In this document: piece after piece, positions 1 to 7,566 of the stretch
Position numbering within the stretch: the first letter of the stretch is position 1
Layout: every line of letters starts with the position of its first letter
Source of the DNA: 70-18 sp041691815
Lineage (GTDB): Bacteria; Pseudomonadota; Alphaproteobacteria; Acetobacterales; Acetobacteraceae
Length of the DNA: 12,673 bases
Reading direction: 5' to 3'
Assembly: GCA_041691815.1 (NCBI GenBank)
Contig: JBEPTZ010000130.1
Coordinates: forward strand, 1 to 12,673
Notes under the pieces: model-generated
What the model was told of the DNA's origin: nothing
What the model saw: the letters and a program-made list of their open reading frames with translations, nothing else
The model's database searches: none
Position numbers and translations under genes: made by a program

Positions 1-88
1 TAGCGAATCACAGATGACTCTTTCGATTCAAGATGTTCTCGGACAGACACTTAGAGTGAATCGCGCCGGAATGGAATCGGCGTGACGG

Positions 89-784
89 TCACCCCGGCCG
101 GCGGCGAAGCAGCAACATCGCGCCGAATGCCGCGGCCAGCAGCCCCAGTGTCCCGGGCTCCGTCACCACCGCGGCGAGACTGCTGCCGCCACTGTTCTGG
201 GCGGTCAGCGACACCCCGTCGACGAAATTGCCGTAGGTGGGATCGCCGCCCGTCGCACTCACCGAGATGAACGACATCCGCAACACATCGCCCAGCGCGG
301 TGATCCCCGGCAGCCCGCTGCTGGAATAGGCGCCCCAGGTGGTGTTGCCGTCGGAATAGGTGCCGGAATACAGCACCGTGTTGTCACTGGCGCCGTAGAC
401 CCCGCTCCTGCCCAGATCGGTCAGCACCAGTTGCATGGTGTCCACGCCCAGCCGGCCGCGATGCGCGAAGGCGAAACTCAGCAGCGCCCCGGCCGGGATG
501 CCGCTGACATCCTGGTACAACGTGGAAACCGCGTTGGCGTTGATCTCGACGAAGTTGCCGCCCTGATACGCGGCGACGCCCTGGAACCCGGTGCCCCAGA
601 CCTCGATCTGGTGGTCGCCCTCGGTGGTGCGCCAGCCGGCATAGTTGCTGTCGGTATAGTCCGAGTAGCTGTTGGCGGTCTGCGGATAGGCCTCGAAGCC
701 GCCATTGATCAGATCGGCATGCGCCATCGACGGCGCCGCCAGCACGCAGCAAAGCCCAGCCAGCCGTAACCAATATCGGCCCAT
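89..784 (-). CDS. PEP-CTERM sorting domain-containing exported protein
   Basis: Predicted secreted, surface-anchored protein of 231 residues; no enzymatic role is recognised. Residues 1-23 form a Sec signal peptide (Arg-containing start, hydrophobic core, AHA cleavage site before Asp24). The mature part begins LINGGFE, a start shared by many PEP-CTERM and DUF642-like carbohydrate-binding-type proteins, and is rich in Gly, Ser, Tyr, Asn and Thr with predicted beta character. The C-terminus has the PEP-CTERM tripartite tail: TEPGT (Glu209-Pro210, a variant of the PEP motif), a hydrophobic helix at about 211-226, then RRR. In known systems this tail is recognised by an exosortase (EpsH/XrtA type) and the protein goes to the cell surface or exopolysaccharide; no exosortase lies in this window. 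I chose the ATG at 784 because AAGGA sits six bases upstream and the signal peptide starts cleanly there; an in-frame ATG at 844 would add 20 unlikely residues. The 88 bases after its stop are less GC-rich and show no clear terminator. Confidence 0.85.
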   Translation of the reverse strand: MGRYWLRLAGLCCVLAAPSMAHADLINGGFEAYPQTANSYSDYTDSNYAGWRTTEGDHQIEVWGTGFQGVAAYQGGNFVEINANAVSTLYQDVSGIPAGALLSFAFAHRGRLGVDTMQLVLTDLGRSGVYGASDNTVLYSGTYSDGNTTWGAYSSSGLPGITALGDVLRMSFISVSATGGDPTYGNFVDGVSLTAQNSGGSSLAAVVTEPGTLGLLAAAFGAMLLLRRRPG

Positions 785-790
785 CACCAT

Positions 791-795
791 TCCTT
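791..795 (-). promoter_or_regulatory. Ribosome binding site of the PEP-CTERM gene
   Basis: AAGGA on the minus strand, six bases upstream of the ATG at 784. It decides the start: the ATG at 790 is too close to it and the ATG at 844 lies upstream of it. Confidence 0.7.
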
Positions 796-817
796 GGTGC
801 TTGAATACATTTTGTTG

Positions 818-890
818 GATTCGCTGCGGTATGCCCGCGCGCATGCAGTTATCGCCATTGCGGGAAAATTGCAGCAGAATTCAGCGAATC
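818..890. repeat. 9-bp inverted repeat in the helicase/PEP-CTERM gap
   Basis: GATTCGCTG at 818-826 and its exact complement CAGCGAATC at 882-890 are separated by 55 bases, inside the 113-base gap between the helicase stop and the PEP-CTERM start. The core AGCGAATC also occurs at 2-9, at the other end of the PEP-CTERM gene. It could be a paired regulator site or a long-range RNA stem in the leader, or chance. No convincing sigma-70 or sigma-54 promoter was found in this gap. Confidence 0.3.
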
Positions 891-897
891 TCAGCCA

Positions 898-3732
898 TCA
901 GGATGAGTTTGTAAGAAACTCCCTGGTCTGCGCCACCGCCTCGGCCAGCCCCACCCGCCGCACCTGCACCCCGGCCGGAAACGCCTGCAACAGCCGCGTC
1001 GGCGTGCCGCGATCCAGCAGCACGAACACGCCGCGATCGCTGGCGCTGCGGATCAGCCGGCCGAACGCCTGGCGCAGCCGGAAGCGCACCAGCCGGTCAT
1101 CAAAGCCGGTGGTGTCGCCGCCCGAGAGATGCACCCGGCGTTCGCGGTGCAAGATGTCCGGCCGTGGCCAGGGCACCCGCTCGAACACCACCAACCGCAG
1201 CGCCCGGCCGGGCACGTCGACGCCGTCGCGCATGGCGTCGGTGCCGAGCAGGCAGCTTTCGGTCTCGGTGCGGAACACGTCGACCAGGGTGGCGTTGTCC
1301 ATCGCGTCAACATGTTGGGCGAGAAGGGGAATTCCCGCCGCCTCCAGCGCCGGCGCGATGCGCGCATGCACCGCGCGCAGCCGGGCGATGGCGGTGAACA
1401 GGCCCAGCGCACCGCCGCTGGAGGCGATGAACAACGCCCGATACGCCGCCGAAAGTGCCGCGATCTCGCGGCTGTTGACGTCGGTGACCACGAAGGCGCG
1501 GGTCTGCGCCGCGTAGTCGAACGGGCTGGCCACCGCGACGCGGATCGCCGGCGAGGCCAGATGGGTGGCGCCGACCCGCGCCTCGGCATCTTCCCAGGCG
1601 GATTCAACGTCTTGCGCGCCGGCATCGCGTAGCGTGGCGGAGGTGATCAGCAGGCCCTGCGCCGGGCGGGCCAGGGTGGCGACGAACGGGATGGTGGGGT
1701 CCAGCCAGTGGCGGTGCAGGCCGGCATCGCGATCGGCGCCGTCGCGGCGGCTAAGGCGCAGAAAATGCACATGTTCCGGGCGCTCGCCGGGTTGCGGCGG
1801 CGGGGCGGCGCAGGCGGCCAGCATCGACTGCCAGGCGGCCAGAGGGTCGATCGCCCGGCGTTTCAGGCTGCGGCAGGCGGCCTCGATGCGGTTGCGGGTG
1901 GGCTCGTCGATATCGTCGGCTTCGTCCTCCAATCGCGCCGCGAGACGGGTCGAAAGCGTGTTCAAACTGGTCGAAATCCGGGCAAAACTGCGTGCCAGCA
2001 GGGCCGCCGCATCGGGCATTTCGGGCGCCACCGGATACAGCGCGCATTCGAATGCATTGACATGCGCCGCCTCCCCATCGCCCTGCACCCGCGCCATCAC
2101 CTGGGTGCGCAGGATGGCCAAAAATGCCTCGGTCGGATTGTTCCGGCCGGGTTCCGAGGGTGCAAGTTCGGTCTGCCCGGCGAGGCGCGATGGCCAGCCG
2201 GGGGCGGGCAGCGCGTGGGCGGCGAGCAGGGCGGCGTCGAGCGGGGCGATCAACTTATCGTTGCCGGCCACCAGTTCGTCGATCCGCCGGCGCAGGCCGC
2301 GGGCGCGCGAGCGCGTGCCCTCCGCACCCAGCAGCCAGCGGCGCAGTTCGGCGGTCTCGGCGCCGGAGAGTTCGGCGGAGAAAGCGCTGTCGGCGGCGTC
2401 GAACACGTGGTGGCCTTCGTCGAACACGTAGTGGGTGGGCACGATGGCGTCGTCCAGGCCGCCCCAGACCGCCTGGGCCATCACCAGCGCGTGGTTGGCG
2501 ACCACCAGTTCGGCGCGCTGGGCGCGGCGGATATTGTGTTCGATGAAGCACTTGCGCCAATGCTCGCAGCCGGAATGGATGCACTCGCCGCGCCGGTCGG
2601 CGAGGCCTGCGGCATAGCCGTGGCCGAACAACTCGGCGAACCAGCCGGGCAGGTCGCCGCCCTGGATGTCGCCGTCATTGGTGGCCAGCGCCCAGCGCGC
2701 CAGCAGGCCGAGCGGCAGGGCGGTGGCCGGTGCGCCGGCGCCGAACACCGAGGCGGTGGCGTCCTGGAAATTGAGCAGGCACAGATAGTTCTCCCGCCCC
2801 TTGCGCACCACCACGCGGCGGCGGCGGTCGGCCTGGTTGGGGATCAGCCGGACCAGTTCGCCCTCCACCTGGCGTTGCAGATGGCGGGTGAAGGTGCTGA
2901 CCCAGACCGCGCCGTGGTTGCGCTCGGCCCACAGGCTGGCCGGGGCGATGTAGCCCAGCGTCTTGCCGGTGCCGGTGCCGGCCTCGGCCAGCACCAGATG
3001 CGGGTCGCCACGCTGCTCGCGCGGCGCGAAGGCGGCAGCCGCGGCGGCGGCGTAGTCGGACTGGCCGGGGCGCTGCTCGGCATCGTCGCCGAGCATCTCG
3101 GCCAGCCGGGTGCGCGCTTCGGCGGGGGCAACCGCCAGCGAGCCGGGCGGCGGCGGCGGGGCGGTCTCCTCCCATTCCGGCAGGCGTCGCCATACCCGGT
3201 AGCCATCGACCGACGGTGCGGCGTTCGGCTGGCCGAGGGCGGCCAGCACGCAATCGGCCCAGCCCCAGCCGGCCTGGCCCATGCGGGCGGCGAGACCAGC
3301 GGCGTCGCGGTTGAGCGGCAGGTCGCGGCCGGCGGCGAGGCGGGACAGCAGGGCGCTGGCCATGTCCGGCAGCAGGGCGGCGAGCGGGCCGTCCGGCACC
3401 GGCAGGTCGAGCGCCAGGGCCAGGCCACGCGGCGTCGGCGCGGCGGGGTGGGCGGGCAGCACGAAGGCGAACAGTTCCAACAGGTCGAGCGCCGGGGTGG
3501 CGCCCAGCCCTGGCCGGCCCAGCCCGAGCCGGCGCAGCGTGGCCGGGGCGTGGACCAGCAGCGGCGGCGGGCCGCGCGACAGCAGGCGGGCGGCCTCGGC
3601 GATCGGCAGGTCGAGCAGTTCGCCGTCCTCGGTCAGGATGTCGGCGCGGGCGACGCCGGCCACCACCGCCGGCGCCTCGGGCAGCAGCAGGCGCGGCGGT
3701 GTTGCGCGGGGCGGCATGGCGGGAGCGGGCAT
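898..3732 (-). CDS. ATP-dependent DNA helicase, DinG/XPD (Rad3) superfamily 2 with Fe-S cluster
   Basis: Predicted 5'-3' DNA helicase of 944 residues acting in repair or in resolving unusual DNA structures. Visible motifs: Walker A AGTGTGKT with Lys257; four cysteines placed as in the XPD/DinG iron-sulfur domain (Cys318, Cys384, Cys389, Cys395); a DEGH Walker B box at 438-441; a SATL segment starting the second RecA-like half; a GTDAMRDGVDVPG segment; and motif VI QAFGRLIR at 888-895. About 240 residues precede the helicase core. They contain stretches resembling the DEDD exonuclease domain found at the front of Firmicutes DinG (for example LVHAPATLRRLGL and LDLLELFAFVLP), but I see no catalytic DxE or Asp set, so the domain is probably inactive. 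The ATG at 3732 is chosen because a near-consensus -10 box ends six bases before it; Met6 at 3717 is an alternative. It is divergent from lysK. The family is secure; the exact orthologue (DinG or YoaA type) is not. Confidence 0.92.
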   Translation of the reverse strand: MPAPAMPPRATPPRLLLPEAPAVVAGVARADILTEDGELLDLPIAEAARLLSRGPPPLLVHAPATLRRLGLGRPGLGATPALDLLELFAFVLPAHPAAPTPRGLALALDLPVPDGPLAALLPDMASALLSRLAAGRDLPLNRDAAGLAARMGQAGWGWADCVLAALGQPNAAPSVDGYRVWRRLPEWEETAPPPPPGSLAVAPAEARTRLAEMLGDDAEQRPGQSDYAAAAAAAFAPREQRGDPHLVLAEAGTGTGKTLGYIAPASLWAERNHGAVWVSTFTRHLQRQVEGELVRLIPNQADRRRRVVVRKGRENYLCLLNFQDATASVFGAGAPATALPLGLLARWALATNDGDIQGGDLPGWFAELFGHGYAAGLADRRGECIHSGCEHWRKCFIEHNIRRAQRAELVVANHALVMAQAVWGGLDDAIVPTHYVFDEGHHVFDAADSAFSAELSGAETAELRRWLLGAEGTRSRARGLRRRIDELVAGNDKLIAPLDAALLAAHALPAPGWPSRLAGQTELAPSEPGRNNPTEAFLAILRTQVMARVQGDGEAAHVNAFECALYPVAPEMPDAAALLARSFARISTSLNTLSTRLAARLEDEADDIDEPTRNRIEAACRSLKRRAIDPLAAWQSMLAACAAPPPQPGERPEHVHFLRLSRRDGADRDAGLHRHWLDPTIPFVATLARPAQGLLITSATLRDAGAQDVESAWEDAEARVGATHLASPAIRVAVASPFDYAAQTRAFVVTDVNSREIAALSAAYRALFIASSGGALGLFTAIARLRAVHARIAPALEAAGIPLLAQHVDAMDNATLVDVFRTETESCLLGTDAMRDGVDVPGRALRLVVFERVPWPRPDILHRERRVHLSGGDTTGFDDRLVRFRLRQAFGRLIRSASDRGVFVLLDRGTPTRLLQAFPAGVQVRRVGLAEAVAQTREFLTNSS

Positions 3733-3738
3733 GCCGGC

Positions 3739-3766
3739 ACTATAAGGGCCGCCAGCGATTGACCAA
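3739..3766 (-). promoter_or_regulatory. Predicted promoter of the helicase gene, probably leaderless
   Basis: On the minus strand, -35 TTGGTC (3766-3761), a 16-base spacer and -10 TATAGT (3744-3739; five of six match TATAAT). Counting the last -10 base as -7 puts +1 on the A of the ATG at 3732, and no Shine-Dalgarno is seen. The -35 overlaps the lysK -35 on the other strand. Confidence 0.5.
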
Positions 3767-3787
3767 GCACCCCCCGCTACCTAGCTT
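3759..3787 (+). promoter_or_regulatory. Predicted promoter of the lysK-mprF operon
   Basis: -35 TTGACC (3759-3764; five of six match TTGACA), a 17-base spacer and -10 TAGCTT (3782-3787; three of six). Transcription would start near 3794, giving a leader of about 30 bases. The -10 is weak, so the call rests mainly on the -35 and its spacing. Confidence 0.4.
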
Positions 3788-3823
3788 CGCCCGCCATTCG
3801 ATTTTCCCTGGATTTCGAGACCC

Positions 3824-5410
3824 ATGTCCCACGCTGCCGCGACGACCCCCTTGCCCCGCGCCTGGCCCTTCGAGGAGGCGCAGAAGGTCGTCGAGCGGCT
3901 GGCGGCCAGCGGCAAAGGCGCGGCGCTGTTCGAGACCGGCTATGGCCCGTCCGGGCTGCCGCATATCGGCACCTTCGGCGAGGTGGCGCGGACCTCCTGG
4001 GTGCGCCGGGCATTCACCGAGTTGACCGGCCTGCCGTCGAAGCTGCTGGCGTTCAGCGACGACATGGACGGGCTGCGCAAGGTGCCGGACAACGTGCCGA
4101 ACAAGGCGATGTTGCGCGAATACCTCGGCAAGCCGCTGACCCGCATCCCCGATCCGTTCGGCACCCATGACAGTTTTGGCGCGCATAACAACGCCAAATT
4201 GCGCGAGTTTCTCGACGGCTTCGGCTTCGAATACGAATTTGCCTCGTCGACGCAGTATTATGCCGAGGGGCGGTTCGATGCGGCGCTGCTGGCCATCCTG
4301 GAGAAGCACGACGCGATCCTGGCGGTGATCAAGCCGACGCTCGGCGCCGAGCGGCAGGCGACCTATTCGCCGTTCCTGCCGGTGCATCCCCGGACCGGGG
4401 TGGTGATGCAGGTGAAGATCGACGAGTTGCGGCCGCACTCCGGCAGCATCGTCTGGACCGATCCGGACAGCGGCGAGCGGTTCGAGACCAAGGTGACCGG
4501 GGGTGCGGTGAAGTGTCAGTGGAAGGCCGACTGGGCGATGCGCTGGCATGCGCTGGGGGTGGATTACGAGATGTCCGGCAAGGATTTGATCGACAGCGTG
4601 CGGCTCTCGGGGCGGATCTGCCGCATCCTCGGCAGCACGCCGCCGACCGGGTTCACCTATGAGCTGTTTCTCGACGAGCAGGCGCAGAAGATCAGCAAGA
4701 GCAAGGGCAACGGGTTGTCGGTGGAGGAATGGCTGCGCTATGCGCCGCCGGAGAGTCTGGGGCAGTTCATGTTCAACCAGCCGACCCGGGCCAAGCGGCT
4801 GTATTTCGACGTGATTCCGAAGGCGGTGGACGAATACCTGGCCAATGCGGCGCGCGCCCACGCCCAGCCGGCCGCCGAGCGCCCGGCCAATCCGGTCTGG
4901 CATATCCATGCCGGCGCAGTGCCGCAGGCGGCGCATTCGCCGCTGTCGTTCGCGATGCTGCTGAACCTGGCCAGCGTGGTGAACGCCGAGACTCCGGAGA
5001 TGCTGTGGGGCTTCATCCGCCGCTACGATCCGCAGGCGACGCCCGAGGACATGCCGTTCCTGGCGCGGCTGGTGGCCTACGCGCTGGCCTATTACCGCGA
5101 CTTCGTGCGCCCGGCCAAGCAGTACCGCGGCCCTGATGCCACCGAGCGGGCGGCGCTGCTCGACCTCGCGGCGATGCTGCGCGCGGTGCCGGCGGCGGCC
5201 AGCGCCGAGGACATCCAGAACGTGGTGTATGAGGTGGGCAAGCGGCATCCGTTCGCCAATCTGCGCGACTGGTTCGGCTGCCTGTACCAGGTGCTGCTGG
5301 GCCAGCAGGAGGGCCCGCGGTTCGGCCAGTTCGTCGCGCTGTACGGCCTCGCCGAGACGGTTGCGCTGATCGAGGCAGCACTTGCCCGCCCTGTCGTTGC
5401 CACGGCCTGA
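3824..5410 (+). CDS. lysK: Lysine--tRNA ligase, class I (archaeal type)
   Basis: Charges tRNA-Lys with lysine in the cytoplasm using ATP. The protein is 528 residues, normal for class I LysRS and unlike the unrelated class II LysRS/LysU. The Rossmann fold carries the HIGH signature as PHIGT at 46-50 and the KMSKS loop as KISKS at 289-293 (followed by KGN). The segment from GYGPSGLPHIGT to the region around FSDDMDGLRKVPDN is typical of the family, and the C-terminal half is the helical anticodon-binding region. Class I LysRS is the housekeeping enzyme in many Alphaproteobacteria, so its presence alone is ordinary. The ATG at 3824 is the only sensible start; the ribosome site is weak (GAGA just upstream). 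The stop is 12 bases before the mprF-like gene, implying one transcript, and the product Lys-tRNA is the donor substrate of MprF enzymes. Confidence 0.96.
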   Translation: MSHAAATTPLPRAWPFEEAQKVVERLAASGKGAALFETGYGPSGLPHIGTFGEVARTSWVRRAFTELTGLPSKLLAFSDDMDGLRKVPDNVPNKAMLREYLGKPLTRIPDPFGTHDSFGAHNNAKLREFLDGFGFEYEFASSTQYYAEGRFDAALLAILEKHDAILAVIKPTLGAERQATYSPFLPVHPRTGVVMQVKIDELRPHSGSIVWTDPDSGERFETKVTGGAVKCQWKADWAMRWHALGVDYEMSGKDLIDSVRLSGRICRILGSTPPTGFTYELFLDEQAQKISKSKGNGLSVEEWLRYAPPESLGQFMFNQPTRAKRLYFDVIPKAVDEYLANAARAHAQPAAERPANPVWHIHAGAVPQAAHSPLSFAMLLNLASVVNAETPEMLWGFIRRYDPQATPEDMPFLARLVAYALAYYRDFVRPAKQYRGPDATERAALLDLAAMLRAVPAAASAEDIQNVVYEVGKRHPFANLRDWFGCLYQVLLGQQEGPRFGQFVALYGLAETVALIEAALARPVVATA

Positions 5411-5422
5411 GCGCCCAGCACC

Positions 5423-7489
5423 GTGGGAGCGCATCTGAAGCGTGCATTGCGGCACGTCCCGGCGATCCTCGGGGTGCTGCTGCTGTTCGGCGCCATCTAC
5501 GTGGTGCAGCGCGAGTTCCGCCATCTGAAGGTGGCCGACATCAAGAAGGCGCTGGAGGCGATTCCGCACAGCGCGCTGGTGATCGCCTTCCTGTGGACGC
5601 TGGTGGCGTATTTCATCCTCACCTTCTACGACCGGCTGGGCACCATCTATGCCGGCCGCAAGGTGAGCTATGGGCGGGTGTCGTTCGCCTCGTTCTGCGC
5701 CTATGCGCTGGCGCATAATCTCGGTTTCGCGGCGGTCTCGGGGGCTGCGGTGCGCTACCGGCTGTATGCCCATTGGGGGCTGACGCCGCTGCAGATCGGC
5801 AAGGTGATCGCGTTCTGCTCGCTGACCTTCGGGCTGGGCGCCATGGTGCTGGGCGGGGTGATCCTGTTCGTCGAACCGCAGGCGGTGCCGTTCTTCGGCG
5901 ACGTGATTCCGCACTGGGGCATGTATGCGATCGCCACCCTGCTGTGGGCGGTGGTCGCCGCCTATGTGACGCTGTCGCGGGTGCTCGGCAAGTTCCGCAT
6001 GTTCGGCCACGATATCGAGCTGCCGAGCTGGCGGATGGCGATCTTGCAGGTGCTGCTGGCCACCGTCGACGTGGCGGCGACGGCGGCGATTTTCTACGCG
6101 CTGCTGCCCGAGGTGCCGGGGCTGACCTATGTGCGGTTCCTCGGCGTCTATCTGGCCAGCTACAGCGCCGGGCTGGCAGCCAACCTGCCGGGCGGCATCG
6201 GGGTGTTCGATACCGCGATGCTGCTCGGGCTGGAGCCGTATCTGTCGCCGCCGGAGATCGTCGGCGCGATCGTGGTGTTCCGCCTGTACTACTACATCAT
6301 TCCGCTGTTCCTGGCCGGCTCGCTGTTCGCCGGCAACGAGATATTGCTGCGCGGCTGGAGCCTGCTGGGGCGGCGCGGCATGGTGGAGCCGGAGTCGACC
6401 CGGCTGCGCGGGGCGCAGGCGATCGGCAGCTGGAGCCAGCCGGATTTCGTCGCCGCCGCCAGCACCGGTGCGGTGCTGCTGTGCGGCGCGCTGCTGCTGT
6501 CGCTCGGGGTGCTGCAATCGGGCAATGATCTCACCTGGATCGACGCCGATTTCGCCGAGCTGGTGAACGGCGCCAGCGAGTATCTGCCGAGCCTGATCGG
6601 CGCCGCACTGATGGTGCTGGCGACCGCGCTGGCGCAGCGGGTGAGCCTGGCCTGGACGCTGTCGGTGGTGCTGCTGCTGCTGGCGGCGGTGTTTACCGCG
6701 ATGCAGGGCGAGCCGCTGTGGATCCCGGCACTGCTGCTGATGGCGGTGCTGTCGCTGGCGCCGTTCCACCGCACCTTCTACCGCCATTCGCGGCTGCTGG
6801 CGGGGCCGTTGCAGGCCGGCACGGTGCTGCCGCTGATGACGCTGCTGGTCTGCATCGTGGCGCTGCTGGCGTTCGCGCCGCGGCTGCGCTGGCTGCCGGA
6901 CGACTCCTGGTGGTCGGTGCTGTTGTCGCCGGATGTGCCGAACTCGCTGCGGGTTGCGGTGGGGCTGGCGGTGGTGCTGGGGCTGGCGGCGATCTGGCGG
7001 CTGATCTGGCCGGGCCGCGTGGCGTTCTCGCCGTGGGACGCCGAGACCAGGGCGCGGTTCGTGCTGGCCGGCGGGCGCACCGCGGCGGCGGCGGACGGCG
7101 TGGTGTGGGGCGAGGCGGAGCGCGCCGGCATCGCCTTCCGCCGGGTGGGGCGGGTGCTGCTCGGCATCGGCGACCCGGTGGGGCCGGCCTCGGACCTGCC
7201 TTCGGCGGTGTGGCGGCTGCGTGACCTGGCGCGGCAGGAGGGGCTGGACCCGGCGGTGTGGCGGGCCGGGCGGGCGTCGCTGGGGGTGTATGCCGATCTG
7301 GGGCTGGCGGCGCTGCCGCTGGGGCCGGACGGGCTGCCGCTGGGCGATACCGATGACGGGCCGGGGCCGCACGCCACGCATTACCTGGTGTGCCGGGCGG
7401 AGCGCGACCTGCCGGCGCTGCTGCCGCTGCTGCCGAAACTGGCGATGGCCGGGCTGGCGGCGACCGGCGACGACGAATCGTCTGCGTGA
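5423..7489 (+). CDS. mprF: MprF-like phosphatidylglycerol lysyltransferase/flippase with shortened catalytic domain
   Basis: Integral inner-membrane protein of 688 residues related to MprF, which transfers lysine from Lys-tRNA to phosphatidylglycerol and flips the product outward, lowering surface negative charge. About 14 hydrophobic segments lie between residues 12 and 527. Family landmarks are LAHNLGFAAVSGAAVRYRLY (97-116), KVIAFCSLTFGLG (127-139) and NLPGGIGVFD (254-263). A cytosolic region begins near 531 and shows the start of the aminoacyl-PG synthase (DUF2156) domain: GDPVGP (583-588), then VWRLRDLARQEG and YADLGL (623-628). It then ends at 688, leaving about 160 residues where full-length MprF has roughly 300 or more, so the second acyltransferase lobe is missing. 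No frameshifted remainder fits in the 77 bases before the next gene. The start is GTG at 5423, 12 bases after lysK. It may be a flippase without synthase activity or a divergent synthase. Family certain, activity uncertain. Confidence 0.85.
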   Translation: MGAHLKRALRHVPAILGVLLLFGAIYVVQREFRHLKVADIKKALEAIPHSALVIAFLWTLVAYFILTFYDRLGTIYAGRKVSYGRVSFASFCAYALAHNLGFAAVSGAAVRYRLYAHWGLTPLQIGKVIAFCSLTFGLGAMVLGGVILFVEPQAVPFFGDVIPHWGMYAIATLLWAVVAAYVTLSRVLGKFRMFGHDIELPSWRMAILQVLLATVDVAATAAIFYALLPEVPGLTYVRFLGVYLASYSAGLAANLPGGIGVFDTAMLLGLEPYLSPPEIVGAIVVFRLYYYIIPLFLAGSLFAGNEILLRGWSLLGRRGMVEPESTRLRGAQAIGSWSQPDFVAAASTGAVLLCGALLLSLGVLQSGNDLTWIDADFAELVNGASEYLPSLIGAALMVLATALAQRVSLAWTLSVVLLLLAAVFTAMQGEPLWIPALLLMAVLSLAPFHRTFYRHSRLLAGPLQAGTVLPLMTLLVCIVALLAFAPRLRWLPDDSWWSVLLSPDVPNSLRVAVGLAVVLGLAAIWRLIWPGRVAFSPWDAETRARFVLAGGRTAAAADGVVWGEAERAGIAFRRVGRVLLGIGDPVGPASDLPSAVWRLRDLARQEGLDPAVWRAGRASLGVYADLGLAALPLGPDGLPLGDTDDGPGPHATHYLVCRAERDLPALLPLLPKLAMAGLAATGDDESSA

Positions 7490-7513
7490 CGGCGGCCGGA
7501 TTCCGGCTATGCT
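7486..7513 (+). promoter_or_regulatory. Possible promoter of the terB-like gene
   Basis: GTGACG (7486-7491, overlapping the mprF stop codon), a 16-base spacer and TATGCT (7508-7513); each box matches four of six consensus bases. It would give a leader of about 47 bases. Weak; read-through from lysK-mprF is an equally good source of transcript. Confidence 0.25.
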
Positions 7514-7566
7514 TGCCGCGGTCGGGCGCCTAGAACCGGGCGACGCATCAGAGCGGAGAGAGTGCC

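Noticed and set aside
89..784. Lipoprotein signal because of the CC pair in the signal peptide
   Set aside because: The cysteines lie inside the hydrophobic core without a lipobox, and AHA further on is a better signal peptidase I site.
841..858. Sigma-54 promoter before the PEP-CTERM gene
   Set aside because: A TGGC followed by TGC is present on the minus strand, but the GG and GC are not ten bases apart as sigma-54 requires.
1708..3762. Open frame of 684 codons on the plus strand, opposite the helicase
   Set aside because: Gly/Ala/Gln/Arg-rich shadow of the helicase; no ribosome site and no recognisable domain.
3740..7381. Open frame of 1213 codons on the minus strand, opposite lysK and mprF
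   Set aside because: Its translation is low-complexity (Arg, Gln, His, Pro) and matches no fold I know, while both plus-strand genes have clear family motifs. Long antisense frames are expected where third positions are almost all G or C.
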